Notes: generated by a model not told the origin, from the sequence alone. DNA of 64,000 nucleotides from Shewanella sp. MTB7 (GCF_027571385.1 NZ_CP085636.1:4756001-4820000), one strand, 5' to 3'; counted from the first letter of the stretch, positions 9,258 to 20,502 are shown. Program-made: numbers and translations.

Positions 9258-9638
9258 ATGTCTGAAGAGTCAATTCGTTGCGGTCAAAAATGTTTTATCG
9301 ATAATACCAACTTTCCTCGGGGATTTAGAAAGTGCGGAGACTTTTCATTAGCAGAGTCTGAACTACTCAGTCTCTATGGTGAGACCCTTTTGAACTTGGA
9401 ATCAGGTTTATTTTCACCACAAACCTTAGAAGAAGACCACTTTATTCGTGTATTAACCCAGCCTGATCAAGCAAAAACTAAACTCGAACTAGTGTGGATG
9501 AAATACATCAAACTATCGCGAGAACCCAGGCAGTTTCATACTCTTAACAGCACTTACTCTTACAAAGCTCCTGCTGAGATGATGCCAATAACAAACATAA
9601 AATCTGATGAGAGTGCACAACTAAATGCAACGATATAG
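9258..9638 (+). CDS. maoP: MaoP (DUF413) macrodomain Ori organisation protein
   Basis: 126 residues of the DUF413 family, seen in FIDNTNFPRGFRKCGDFSLAE near the start and MKYIKLSREPRQFHTL near residue 90. In E. coli MaoP (YifE) acts with the maoS site to organise the Ori macrodomain. Divergence from hdfR repeats the E. coli arrangement. The C-terminal 25 residues are variable. The 3' end overlaps the next gene by 14 bp, so the two are likely translated from one message. Confidence 0.88.
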   Translation: MSEESIRCGQKCFIDNTNFPRGFRKCGDFSLAESELLSLYGETLLNLESGLFSPQTLEEDHFIRVLTQPDQAKTKLELVWMKYIKLSREPRQFHTLNSTYSYKAPAEMMPITNIKSDESAQLNATI

Positions 9639-11652
9639 CCTTGAAGAAATTTTAGATTTTATCAAACAAGGCGAGGTTTTTGCAGGACAACTCTCCTCTT
9701 CAGGTTGTTATATTAAGATAGAGCAATACCTTCCAGTTGTTTGCACAGCCATCCATACGGGTCATGAATTACGAGAAGATCGACTAAAATACTGTTTACT
9801 TACCGCTGAAGAGCGTGATAGTCATGAAGCTAGATTGACCTATGAACTCATCGCCTCACAGCCTATCACGCTAAGCAGCCTTGACTCACGACTTGAATAT
9901 GATCTCGATTATCCAAAAGCATTGTCAACGTCCTACAAGCTAATGACAGAACAGGCGCTTTGGAAGAGACCTCTGAGTGCAACGCAAAGATTAATAAGTC
10001 ATAACAAGCACGACGCATTTTTTCAGATCTACACCGCCTTAATTACGAAATTAGAATCCCTGTTTGGCAAGGTTATCGTATTTGATATCAAAGCCTATAC
10101 GCCTCAGGAAGCTGATACATCAGCGCCACTGTTCGATATTTCGACCACTCAAATTGATATGTCGAGATGGCAATCAGTGGTTAATAAGTTTCATTCAGAA
10201 CTGACAAAAACATCTGTACCCAATATGGACACATCAGTTGCGCTAAATGTCATCAGCCGTGGTATGGGATACCTCACCACCCACACTAATGCGCATTTTG
10301 ATCGCACTCTAGTCCTAGCCATACACATAAAGAAAGTCTATTTAGATGCTCAAAATGGGGATGTATTTCCTCTGGTTGTTGACGCACTTAAGCTGGGGTT
10401 AAAACAGTCATTAAGTGAAACCAGTGCTTTTTTCCAACGAAAAATAAATCAAAAGAACAAAGTATGCGGAGCTAACATGCTCAGCTCTGCGATAGAGCCT
10501 GCCGTGCTTAATGTCGACGCTTTGATATATAAGTTAGCTCAGGGAGTGGAGACCCTAAAATATGTAAATCCGGTTAACTTAACCATGGAGCGACATCGAT
10601 TTGAGCGAGCTCCTAGCCGATTTAAACCCAATTTTCACTATCGACAACTGCCCATCGATGCCAATGCATTCAAGTACAATTTATATCGAGTACCAATAGA
10701 AAGCATCTTAGATCCAGCCATGAAGCAGCTCTATTCAGATATGATCCACTCTCTAAGCGAGCAAATAGATCTACTGTCAAGCGTGGGTCAAGAGGCCTTT
10801 TTATACAACTCACTTCGCCATTATGGAAGACCCGACGCTCAATCCATTAATAACGCTAAATTCCTGCTTTACGCGAAAGAGATAGAGGAAAATAGCGGCG
10901 AGATCCTAGATGCTAAAAGTGCTTGTGAGCTAATGAAGCAGCAAGCAAGTGACTGGGGAATGAAGTGTAAAGTTAATCTAAGCAGCTCTATTCTAGCTCG
11001 CGCTATGGTGAGCTCAACCCCACCGCAACTTAAAGTAAATACTCACGCAAAATTTAGCTATGCAGAGGTTCAGCGGTTAAACCATCATGAACTAGGTGTT
11101 CATATGGCGACGACATTAAACGCTCGTCACCAAGCATTAAAAGCACTACGTTTAGGCCTACCGGGAGCGACCGAAACCCAAGAAGGCTTGGCCATCATGG
11201 CGGAATACAATGCCGGTTACATGGCTCATAACAGGCTTAACACCCTTGCTTATCGAGTACTCGCGGTAGACTCCATGCTCAAAGAGCAAAACTTCTACCA
11301 GACTTACAGCTATTTAGTCGATGAGCTAGGGATGAAAGAAGATGATGCCTTTGTCACCACAACTCGAGTATATCGAGGTGGTGGATTAACCAAAGATCAT
11401 CTCTATCTAAGCGGATTTGTCACCATAAAACAGCTATCAGCTGAACGTGATCTAACTAATCTTATGATCGGAAAAACGGGTTCTCAATATTTGGATCTTA
11501 TCGATGAATTAGTACAACGAAACTGGTTAACACCACCTAAGTTTGTTATCCATAATCAGCAAAATAATGATTCTGAAATACATAACATAAGTGATATTGA
11601 AGCCAATAAGACGTCTAGTTTGAGTTACTTGATTGAGAGTTTAAGAGGTTAA
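9625..11652 (+). CDS. QEGLA-motif (DUF1704) metallopeptidase-like protein
   Basis: 675 residues of the DUF1704 family, often annotated as flavohemoglobin expression-modulating QEGLA protein. HELGVH near residue 488 is an HExxxH zinc motif and TQEGLAIMAEY near residue 518 is the family signature; both are shared with the eukaryotic tyrosine/glutamate carboxypeptidases of the MATCAP group. A zinc carboxypeptidase-like activity is therefore a reasonable inference, but the bacterial substrate is unknown. The first 300 residues contain an N-formylglutamate-amidohydrolase-like region in related proteins; I cannot confirm that here. It overlaps maoP by 14 bp and has no signal peptide. Confidence 0.82.
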   Translation: MQRYSLEEILDFIKQGEVFAGQLSSSGCYIKIEQYLPVVCTAIHTGHELREDRLKYCLLTAEERDSHEARLTYELIASQPITLSSLDSRLEYDLDYPKALSTSYKLMTEQALWKRPLSATQRLISHNKHDAFFQIYTALITKLESLFGKVIVFDIKAYTPQEADTSAPLFDISTTQIDMSRWQSVVNKFHSELTKTSVPNMDTSVALNVISRGMGYLTTHTNAHFDRTLVLAIHIKKVYLDAQNGDVFPLVVDALKLGLKQSLSETSAFFQRKINQKNKVCGANMLSSAIEPAVLNVDALIYKLAQGVETLKYVNPVNLTMERHRFERAPSRFKPNFHYRQLPIDANAFKYNLYRVPIESILDPAMKQLYSDMIHSLSEQIDLLSSVGQEAFLYNSLRHYGRPDAQSINNAKFLLYAKEIEENSGEILDAKSACELMKQQASDWGMKCKVNLSSSILARAMVSSTPPQLKVNTHAKFSYAEVQRLNHHELGVHMATTLNARHQALKALRLGLPGATETQEGLAIMAEYNAGYMAHNRLNTLAYRVLAVDSMLKEQNFYQTYSYLVDELGMKEDDAFVTTTRVYRGGGLTKDHLYLSGFVTIKQLSAERDLTNLMIGKTGSQYLDLIDELVQRNWLTPPKFVIHNQQNNDSEIHNISDIEANKTSSLSYLIESLRG

Positions 11653-11773
11653 GGAATTAACTCAATTGATGCATGCCATAGTCTAATGATTTAAATCTTA
11701 TACCATTAAGCATGCATCTCTTACTCAAAAAAGGTAAATTAGCCAACATTGAATTAATCTTAGAGTCAATACC

Positions 11774-12415
11774 ATGCCGACACCCCAATACCTCTCTCCT
11801 TTTTACTCTGTAAAAAAAAGCGCCATCTTCTACACAGGCATACTTTGCCTCACACTGTTGAACATTTTTTTCATTGACCGTAATTTAGCCGACTTCATTT
11901 ATCAACAAGACTTTGCCAATTCATTCACTAAATTGCTCAGTAATATCCCACTGTTTCTGGAAGGTCTTGCCGTGGTTGTACTAATAAGCTGCATCGCCCC
12001 CAAAGTAAGAAAAAGGTTTTCCGATTTAGCCATCCATTTAGTGCTCACTCTTCTGCTGGCATCGATAATCCGCATCGGAGCAAAAGCTCTCTTCGGCCGT
12101 ACTTGGCCGCAAACTTGGGTCGATAACAATCCCTCTTGGATTAATGATCGCGTTGAGGGGTTTCATCCATTTGCTGAAGGCCTAGCGTACAACTCATTTC
12201 CTTCTGGCCATGCGCTTTTTACTTTCGCGCTGGCCAGCGTATTCTGGTATCACCTACCCCGCTACCGCCTACTTTGGATAGTAACCATGCTAGGTGTATT
12301 TATCGGTCAGCTCGCGCAAAATTTTCACTACTTAGGCGACCTGTTAGCCGGTGCAGGCATAGGCATTTTTTGCGCGCAGATAGTTATCGCCTTAAGTCAA
12401 AAATTGAGCCGCTAG
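11774..12415 (+). CDS. PAP2-family membrane phosphatase
   Basis: 213 residues, about five to six membrane helices. The three parts of the acid-phosphatase signature are present: KALFGRTWP (Lys and Arg), FPSGHALFTFA (Ser-Gly-His) and NFHYLGDLLAG (His-x3-Asp). Such enzymes dephosphorylate lipids such as phosphatidylglycerol phosphate or undecaprenyl pyrophosphate on the periplasmic face. Substrate cannot be told. Its stop codon shares the palindrome CTAG (12412-12415) with the stop of the convergent EamA gene. Confidence 0.85.
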   Translation: MPTPQYLSPFYSVKKSAIFYTGILCLTLLNIFFIDRNLADFIYQQDFANSFTKLLSNIPLFLEGLAVVVLISCIAPKVRKRFSDLAIHLVLTLLLASIIRIGAKALFGRTWPQTWVDNNPSWINDRVEGFHPFAEGLAYNSFPSGHALFTFALASVFWYHLPRYRLLWIVTMLGVFIGQLAQNFHYLGDLLAGAGIGIFCAQIVIALSQKLSR

Positions 12416-13284
12416 CCCCACATGACCAACATTGCAGCAATCGCTATCAGTATCAGCCCCAGCATATCCTTAATTTTCATCCGCTCTTGAAGCCAAAAAA
12501 TGGCAATTAATAAGGTAAAGAAAATCTCTATTTGACCCAATGTTTTCACATAAGGAACCGCCTGCAAAGACATGGCGCTAAACCAACCGATAGAGCCTAT
12601 ACAACTGGTAGTACTGATTAATAGAGTAAGCTTAGGCCTATGCCAAAGCATGGCGAATGTGTCGCTCTCCTTCACCGAGATGTAGATCAACAACACCACG
12701 GTCTGAATAGAGATAACCAGCAGTAATACCCAAGCAGCACTATAGGGAAAGGGTAAAGCTAAACTCAAGCTTGCCTCTCGTACCCAAAGTGAAGTTAATG
12801 CGAACGCGGTACCACAAGCCAAACCAGTAAGTGCAGTTGGCAAAGAGATATCTTTAAGTCCCTGACGGCTGCTCATCAAAAACACAGCTAAACCACCAAT
12901 CAAGACGCCTAACCAACCTAGCAGTGATAACTGAGTACCAAAAAAAATAACCCCGAGTACAGCGGCGACTAAGGCTTCACTCTTCGCCAAACCGGCACCA
13001 ACGGCAAAGTTTTTCAATTTAAATAACTTTACCATCAAGGCCGTAGCAAGGATCTGCATCGCTGATGCCCCTAAGACATAGAAAGCAAACTCGACAGTGA
13101 AGCTAGGTAACGCCACAGGCCGCCACAGTTGAAGTCCGGCAAGATAGAGTACTGCGATGGGGCCAGCCCATAGAAAGCGCGTCAGAGTGACTCCTGCAAT
13201 ACTCACCTCTTTACTCAGCTGACTTTGAAATGCATTACGCCATGCCTGCATAGCAGCTGCGAGGAAGGTAAACAAGATCCACAT
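12412..13284 (-). CDS. EamA/DMT-family transporter
   Basis: 290 residues with ten predicted membrane helices in two repeats, each beginning with a short loop after a hydrophobic helix. The C-terminal repeat carries TLGQIEIFFTLLIAIFWLQERMKIKDMLGLILI, typical of the second EamA domain. Members export amino acids, metabolites or nucleotide sugars; no substrate can be given. It is followed on the other strand by the PAP2 gene with a 4-bp overlap. Confidence 0.8.
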   Translation of the reverse strand: MWILFTFLAAAMQAWRNAFQSQLSKEVSIAGVTLTRFLWAGPIAVLYLAGLQLWRPVALPSFTVEFAFYVLGASAMQILATALMVKLFKLKNFAVGAGLAKSEALVAAVLGVIFFGTQLSLLGWLGVLIGGLAVFLMSSRQGLKDISLPTALTGLACGTAFALTSLWVREASLSLALPFPYSAAWVLLLVISIQTVVLLIYISVKESDTFAMLWHRPKLTLLISTTSCIGSIGWFSAMSLQAVPYVKTLGQIEIFFTLLIAIFWLQERMKIKDMLGLILIAIAAMLVMWG

Positions 13285-13402
13285 ATATAATTGATAACTT
13301 CTAGGAGGGTATTAATTGAACTAAGGATATCCCATCGCCCGTGGACAAACGACCGAGAATAGCGAAAAATTACGTATACTCACTATCAACGAAATGAATA
13401 AT

Positions 13403-13431
13403 AAAAAGCCAGTAGTAAGTTGCTACTGGCT
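13403..13431 (-). terminator. Terminator after kdsA
   Basis: Stem GCCAGTAG / CTACTGGC with a six-base loop; read on the minus strand it is followed by TTTTTATT. It lies about 60 bp after the kdsA stop. Confidence 0.8.
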
Positions 13432-13491
13432 CAGTAAAAATCGTCAACCAATGTTAGTACTAGGAAAATATCTAGATACGGTCAAAAGGTC

Positions 13492-15658
<2,167 letters not shown>

Positions 15659-15757
15659 AGCGGTGTGTTCTCCAATCCATAAATTTATTATTATTTTAAT
15701 TTCTATTTATTTATTTTTGATTTTTAGCTATTTAATATTTCTAGAAATATCGCGTTA

Positions 15758-15780
15758 AACGGTAGGTATGACCTACCGTT
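15758..15780 (-). terminator. Hairpin between sirB1 and the DUF819 gene
   Basis: A perfect 10-bp stem (AACGGTAGGT and its complement) with a three-base loop. On the minus strand it lies 15 bp after the sirB1 stop and is followed by only TTTAACG, so it is a weak terminator or an attenuator ahead of the DUF819 gene. Confidence 0.55.
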
Positions 15781-15794
15781 ATTAACGTGTCGAA

Positions 15795-16574
15795 CTAATG
15801 ATATACCTCTTGCTCTTCTCGTAACTCCTTCAGCTGCATCTTCACCAACTCAATAACAGGATCATGGGGACTGTTATCAACAAAATGCTTAAGATCAGCC
15901 GCGGCGACACTGATACAACCCAATTGCTGAGCAATAAAAGCACGCTCACGATTCAAATTAAGATCATCAGGATGCCACTGTAGCAATAAATTACAGCACT
16001 CCATGGCAGGTTCAAACTTGTGCGAAACGATACAACCCGCTTTAAGCTCATGGATCATTCTCGACACCAAGCGCTTCAAACTGACAGGCTTAAGATAGCT
16101 AGCTTTAAACGGCACGCCGTTACCCAACTCACCACGAACTAAAACATGTAACTGGTGACGAGTTAACTCATTGCCGTTTAACGGATCGATATATTTAACC
16201 ACATCATCGATTTTACTACTAAGTACAGTGGTGCCCGGCAGAAGAAGAGGTTCCAGCTTAAGATCTAACTGTTTGGCAAGCAGCATCAATACCGTCGCTA
16301 ACGTAGTGCTATTTCCCTGACGACTACTAATACACGTCCCCAGATCTGCCGCTTCAACACTGAAATAGGGCTCACGTATACAAAAGCCTAAATCTTGGTA
16401 GAACCAATGTAATAATTTGGCAAGTCGTTCATGTCGATCGACAACATAATGGCTAAGCACTGAGCCTGCAAGTTCCAGCCAAGCCCAGTTAGCAGACTCA
16501 ACTTTAGAAAAGTTGAGATGTGCGCCGATCTCAAATGCCATTTCAGGCAGTTCAATCTCATTTTTAAGTGGCAA
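15795..16574 (-). CDS. sirB1: SirB1 family protein (transglutaminase-like core)
   Basis: 259 residues. The N-terminal part matches the transglutaminase-like SirB1 family (RLAKLLHWFYQDLGF...LGTCISSRQGNSTTLATVLMLLAKQL); the usual catalytic Cys is not apparent at RQGNSTT, as in many SirB1 proteins. The C-terminal 70 residues are helical and repeat-like (CNLLLQWHPDDLNLNRERAFIAQQLG), consistent with TPR units. Function is unknown. It follows sirB2 by 8 bp and is part of the conserved sirB2-sirB1-kdsA group. Confidence 0.88.
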   Translation of the reverse strand: MPLKNEIELPEMAFEIGAHLNFSKVESANWAWLELAGSVLSHYVVDRHERLAKLLHWFYQDLGFCIREPYFSVEAADLGTCISSRQGNSTTLATVLMLLAKQLDLKLEPLLLPGTTVLSSKIDDVVKYIDPLNGNELTRHQLHVLVRGELGNGVPFKASYLKPVSLKRLVSRMIHELKAGCIVSHKFEPAMECCNLLLQWHPDDLNLNRERAFIAQQLGCISVAAADLKHFVDNSPHDPVIELVKMQLKELREEQEVYH

Positions 16575-16582
16575 AGTGGTTA

Positions 16583-16978
16583 TTATCCTAACAACATGGC
16601 TTGTTTAAACACGGCTAGCTTAGCGGCGTATACCACCCAAGCAATAGCACCTAAGGCTGCAAAAACTTTAAATAGCTTATTGCGATTAGCCTTTAGAGCT
16701 ATCGTAGCTAATACAATATAAGCGGCTACTGCACCTAGTTTTTCTGTTAACCAAGGATCCACAAATGGATATTGATTGATAATGAAGCACAAGGTAAGGC
16801 CGGATAAAATTAAAAAAGTATCAATCACATGGGGAGCTATTTTAACTAGCTTCTTTTCCATCACAGGAGATTCACGAAGGTGTAGCACAAAACGTACGAT
16901 AAAAAAGAGTACGCTCGCTGCAACCAGAGTCAAATGAAGGTGCTTAATCACCGGATACAGATTGTTCAAAGTTTCCAT
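16583..16978 (-). CDS. sirB2: SirB2 family membrane protein
   Basis: 131 residues from the ATG at 16978 (METLNNLYPVIKHLHL), which matches the family length near 130; a longer reading from 17029 adds 17 residues without a better ribosome site. Four hydrophobic helices are visible. IKHLHLTLVAASVLFFIVRF is the signature opening of SirB2. Function is unknown. In E. coli the equivalent gene directly follows prmC; here more than 7.5 kb intervenes. Confidence 0.88.
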   Translation of the reverse strand: METLNNLYPVIKHLHLTLVAASVLFFIVRFVLHLRESPVMEKKLVKIAPHVIDTFLILSGLTLCFIINQYPFVDPWLTEKLGAVAAYIVLATIALKANRNKLFKVFAALGAIAWVVYAAKLAVFKQAMLLG

Positions 16979-17443
16979 TTTTATACTTACTTCGCTGACA
17001 AAGGCGCTAGTGTACCTGATCCCCATCATCTAAACCAATAACAGGCTCCCATCGAGCAAGTTTATAACAAAAAAACTCACGTTTGCTCTACCTTAGTGAA
17101 TATATACACAAGCGACTTGGAATTGCAGGATTCAGCGGGAATTTAATACACTCTAGGCAAGGCCCATAATATGCTCCAGCATGACTGACATTCACATCAT
17201 GGTGATTACATTGTTTGTAGTTAATGGTTGCTCCCTTAGCAAAATCAATAACGCAGAATAAAGTGCATTAAACCCCATCGAAGAAGGTATATCTATCGTC
17301 ACGTTTTATTTACATGACCTTCAATGACTATCACTATTTCTTATGACTGACAATGGCGGATGACCATCACGCCATCGTCATTAAAATTCCCATAATCTAT
17401 TGCAAGGCAAAACATCATGAAAAGTAAAAATTCAAGTAAGATA
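16979..17443. other. Intergenic region with a dispersed-repeat fragment
   Basis: About 460 bp with no gene I can support. At 17131-17162 it holds TTCAGCGGGAATTTAA followed by GGCAAGGC, the same pattern as parts of the element at 30.83 and 31.17 kb, so it contains a fragment of a dispersed repeat. It marks one edge of the accessory block. Confidence 0.45.
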
Positions 17444-18613
17444 TTAGTATTTTCTCACTATAGAACCGAAGAGTACCTGCGCTTTCTTAATAAAGAGTCT
17501 GGGGTTCGACATGAATATGGTGCCAAAACCTTGCAGTTGCATGCTTCGCTCTTTTTGATAAAGCTCTTTTGCATACTTTAAATTGATTTCTCCCCATATT
17601 TTTGCAAGAGCGCCTCTATTGAGTAAAACAGGTGAAACTTCTTTTTTTGCTTTCTTAAACAGTCCAGAATTAATAGAAAGCCAGAGACCCATCCCTCTTA
17701 CAAAGATATAGTCATTCGGATCTGCATTCGCAACAACAGGGGCCAATAGCTTCGGATATAAGATCTGCAAAAAATCGAGTTTTGGCGTCATAAAACAAAA
17801 ATTCCAAGTGTGATATAAACTGCACCACTCTTGGGATAGCTCCAACTTAAGAGATCTATCTCCCTCAGAGATACTGACATTTTTGATTTTAATTGCGCCG
17901 ATAACTGCACCACTTAACGCATTGTTTTTGTAACCGGCAACAAAGTCAGCTATAACCGCCTCTGAGATATTAACTGTTAGGAAGTTTCTACGGCCTCTAA
18001 TTTCATTATCATTAATTACACCTCTGGTTCTAACTGTTATATATTGCTTAAAATCAGCATCTTTTGTTTTTGTCTTGATGACTGAGAATATATCGCCCGT
18101 TAGTTTATAAATATCAATAGCCGACCGAATAAAACCAGCTCTAATACCGCATGTGACCCTTCTTTTTTCCATGATATGTATATAAACTTGGTGCATAAAC
18201 CTATGATCTTTCACCATAGCTTTGAGTAACAAATCTAATAAATATGTATAATGTAAAGTTCGTGTGATCAGTACATTGTTGGGCTCAGAGATAAGATCAT
18301 CACGAACGGCGATAACAGCAAGCTCACACAGAGCAGGATGTTTGCTTACAATCCCCGAACGCACCTCCTCAAGAAAGAGAGCCATATCTTGGGGACAAGT
18401 AAGCCTTCCCCCTAATAAATCTATAAATCCTTTTAAATCAGATAAGTACATATCATTCTTTAATATATCATTGAGAATGTTGGGATCTGATTTCATATTC
18501 ATATCAACATTCAGCTTTTCAATCACACAGTCTAACGTATAAGGCTTATTTACCTTGAAAATAGAAACGTTTTTTGTAATCTTGTTTGTCAGCGTTAACT
18601 CTTCAATTTCCAT
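17444..18613 (-). CDS. Unrecognised protein, 389 residues
   Basis: I recognise no family. The start is well supported by GGAGG six bases before the ATG. The protein is soluble-looking, without a signal peptide or membrane helix. Residues 1-190 are mostly helical (LTCPQDMALFLEEVRSGI, LHYTYLLDLLLKAMVKDHRF); residues 190-300 look more beta-rich (YITVRTRGVINDNEIRGRR, SGAVIGAIKIKNVSIS); the end is basic (NPRLFIKKAQVLFGSIVRKY). It stands alone in the accessory block, with a 44-bp perfect palindrome 44 bp upstream of its start. Codon use is AT-leaning compared with core neighbours. Confidence 0.65.
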   Translation of the reverse strand: MEIEELTLTNKITKNVSIFKVNKPYTLDCVIEKLNVDMNMKSDPNILNDILKNDMYLSDLKGFIDLLGGRLTCPQDMALFLEEVRSGIVSKHPALCELAVIAVRDDLISEPNNVLITRTLHYTYLLDLLLKAMVKDHRFMHQVYIHIMEKRRVTCGIRAGFIRSAIDIYKLTGDIFSVIKTKTKDADFKQYITVRTRGVINDNEIRGRRNFLTVNISEAVIADFVAGYKNNALSGAVIGAIKIKNVSISEGDRSLKLELSQEWCSLYHTWNFCFMTPKLDFLQILYPKLLAPVVANADPNDYIFVRGMGLWLSINSGLFKKAKKEVSPVLLNRGALAKIWGEINLKYAKELYQKERSMQLQGFGTIFMSNPRLFIKKAQVLFGSIVRKY

Positions 18614-18657
18614 ATTGCCTCCGATAAATTCTTCATGATGTCAAAAGAATCTTCTAT

Positions 18658-18701
18658 TTTTGTTCACTTATGCTGCTATATAGCAGCATAAGTGAACAAA
18701 A
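18658..18701. promoter_or_regulatory. 44-bp perfect palindrome upstream of the 389-residue gene
   Basis: Every base from 18658 to 18701 pairs with its mirror position about the centre 18679/18680 (...TGCTGCTAT|ATAGCAGCA...). There is no loop spacer. The flanking bases are T before and A after the arms, so it is not a terminator on either strand. It lies in the leader of the 389-residue gene; an operator for a dimeric protein or a cruciform/RNA hairpin is possible. Confidence 0.6.
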
Positions 18702-18850
18702 TATGCAGGCAGTTAGACAAAGACATCTTGTTAATTTTTATAGCATAAAACTAAATAGTATGAGGTATGCTGATATGCATCATACTTCTAAAAAATACTC
18801 GCAGATAATGCAATGTTAAACGCGACGATTAATAACACTGCTCTAGCCAC

Positions 18851-18887
18851 AAAAAAGCCCTAAACGAGTCAGACTCGGCTTAGGGCT
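18851..18887 (-). terminator. Terminator of duplicated gene, copy 1
   Basis: Stem AGCCCTAA / TTAGGGCT enclosing a second small stem (GAGTC/GACTC), followed on the minus strand by TTTTTT. It is duplicated almost exactly at 20466-20502. Confidence 0.85.
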
Positions 18888-18933
18888 CAGCAATGTTAGA
18901 ATCGTTCAATTAAAGTAACCAACACTCAACAGA

Positions 18934-20097
18934 TTAATCCTTTAACTTTTCACGCTTATTTTGCATCATTTTACTACCCAAATAGCTGTCATCATAGTTT
19001 TTAAACGCCTTCAGCGTAGGGAGTTCAATCATCTCAACATGACTATTTTTAATCCCCCAACCAATAATGTTGTGGATTAAACCTGAGCCTTGGGCAATTT
19101 TCACATCTGTCTGGAAGTAAAGAGGAGCCTTAGACTCGTTGTTTTTACGGTATTTACTGGCGGCATAATAGATAGCATGTTGATCATTAGTAAATGCGTT
19201 GGCGTCTTTGTCTTCCTGCTCCAAACTGTTATTTCCGCTGACACAGGTCTCGGCTTTACGACATGTCTCAACAGTCTCCTTCATCACACTGGTATTTAAT
19301 GGCCAATCAGATTTTTTAGGTGATGTCTCCATCTTCTTAAACTGTCTGAAATGGGGTCGTGCCACAGATACCCATGTTGTATCCCACTTTCCAGCAACTG
19401 CATTAATTTGCCAGTTTTGACAAGTGCGATCTTTCTGCCAAGTTAATCCTGCATCAACCAAAATGTTAATATTCTGATACTCACTGCGCGCCCTATGCAT
19501 ATCGGCATTCTTTATCATACAAGCCGATATTGCTATCTCTTTAATTAACGGCTCTGAATCATATTTGGCGGCCAGCAAATGATGTAGCTCTTTGTAACGA
19601 GTCTTAAATTTAGTTTTCCAAAAATGAGGGTAGTCCCCATCAAAATTGCTACGTTTAAAGTCCAGCGTGGACGACCCTGCCTCATCTTTAACCCAATAAA
19701 TACCCGCAAAGATCCGCAGCTTAATCCCAAGCTGGTTGTTACCATCAACATCATTCCACGTCTCAACTTCATCAATTGCATCATCAATCCAGCTCGAATC
19801 CAGCACAGCTTTCTGATTTGAGTTAAGCGGCGCATCTGGTTGCAATTCAGACCATTCTAGCTGTACAACAATACCATCAACACTCTCTGCCCAGTCCGTA
19901 GGCTTTGATAAATCCGTCACATTTGGGTTGTCGAAACCATTACGAGAGCCGGGTACTTTAGACACATCGCCACGGGTATAAAATCCTGCTGCACGGTCTT
20001 TAGCTTCAACCTCCACACTTATGCCTGTACCTAAGATACCAGCGATCACAAGGGAGAGAATGGGGAAAACAGATTTTGAATTATTCAGTTTGTACAT
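18934..20097 (-). CDS. Secreted TIM-barrel-like protein of unknown family, copy 1
   Basis: 387 residues with a signal peptide (MYKLNNSKSVFPIL..., likely cleaved after VEAK or nearby, about residue 33). The mature protein has a beta/alpha pattern resembling glycoside-hydrolase barrels: DGIVVQLEWSELQP, a helix WIDDAIDEVETW, then LGIKLRIFAGI, later YKELHHLLAAKY and EIAISACM. No catalytic pair can be fixed with confidence. It is about three-quarters identical by eye to the copy at 20552-21739. Relative to that copy it lacks three residues after FAGIY, and eight more near residue 370. Cys residues occur in even number in the C-terminal half, compatible with disulfides. No homologous named family comes to mind. 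Confidence 0.75.
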   Translation of the reverse strand: MYKLNNSKSVFPILSLVIAGILGTGISVEVEAKDRAAGFYTRGDVSKVPGSRNGFDNPNVTDLSKPTDWAESVDGIVVQLEWSELQPDAPLNSNQKAVLDSSWIDDAIDEVETWNDVDGNNQLGIKLRIFAGIYWVKDEAGSSTLDFKRSNFDGDYPHFWKTKFKTRYKELHHLLAAKYDSEPLIKEIAISACMIKNADMHRARSEYQNINILVDAGLTWQKDRTCQNWQINAVAGKWDTTWVSVARPHFRQFKKMETSPKKSDWPLNTSVMKETVETCRKAETCVSGNNSLEQEDKDANAFTNDQHAIYYAASKYRKNNESKAPLYFQTDVKIAQGSGLIHNIIGWGIKNSHVEMIELPTLKAFKNYDDSYLGSKMMQNKREKLKD

Positions 20098-20465
20098 AAC
20101 TGCCTCTTTATTCTGTATATGTATGCTTAATTAAATAACCTCATATCTACAGCTATAAATACCGTCACTTATTCCATATTGTAATATTAATAGTATTTAT
20201 AAGGCGTAAAGCGTCAAGTTAACACTGCAAACAAGCTGCATCAATATGCAAGAAAACACTCAAACTTAAGCCTGAAGTAAAAAAACAGACACGAACACGA
20301 ATTAGATAATGAGATTCAAACGGTAGGTAAGCAGATATATAGCAAAGAAAATGAAAAAAACAGGAAACTAGCGAGCTTTAAATAGACTCGTAACAGATTC
20401 TGTATAACTTCCCCTTTTCTATGTATCAACTTCATGAACGCGACTATTAACACAGCTAAATTAAC
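20098..20465. promoter_or_regulatory. Duplicated upstream region, copy 1
   Basis: AT-rich leader and promoter region of copy 1; 20098-20385 has a clear counterpart at 21740-22023. I see no confident -35/-10 pair, only conserved blocks, including AATATTAATAGTATTTATAAGG near 20186-20205. The remaining 80 bp before the next terminator is unique. Confidence 0.5.
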
Positions 20466-20502
20466 AAAAAAGCCCTAAACGAGTCAGACTCGGCTTAGGG
20501 CT
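20466..20502 (-). terminator. Terminator of duplicated gene, copy 2
   Basis: Same hairpin as at 18851-18887 (AGCCCTAA / TTAGGGCT with inner GAGTC/GACTC), T-run on the minus strand. Confidence 0.85.

Larger units (their letters stand above)
18851..20385. repeat. Tandem duplication unit 1
   Basis: This unit contains terminator, coding region and about 290 bp of upstream DNA; all three parts recur in the same order at 20466-22023. Identity stays obvious in the upstream region (CTCATATCTACAGCTATAAA, AGTATTTATAAGGCGT, CAAACTTAAGCCTGAAGT), so the duplication included the regulatory region. Confidence 0.85.

Noticed and set aside
18658..18701. The palindrome as a terminator or as a phage telomere-resolution site
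   Set aside because: T precedes and A follows the stem, which is the wrong way round for a terminator. No protelomerase or phage genes are nearby, and it does not resemble the N15 site as I remember it.
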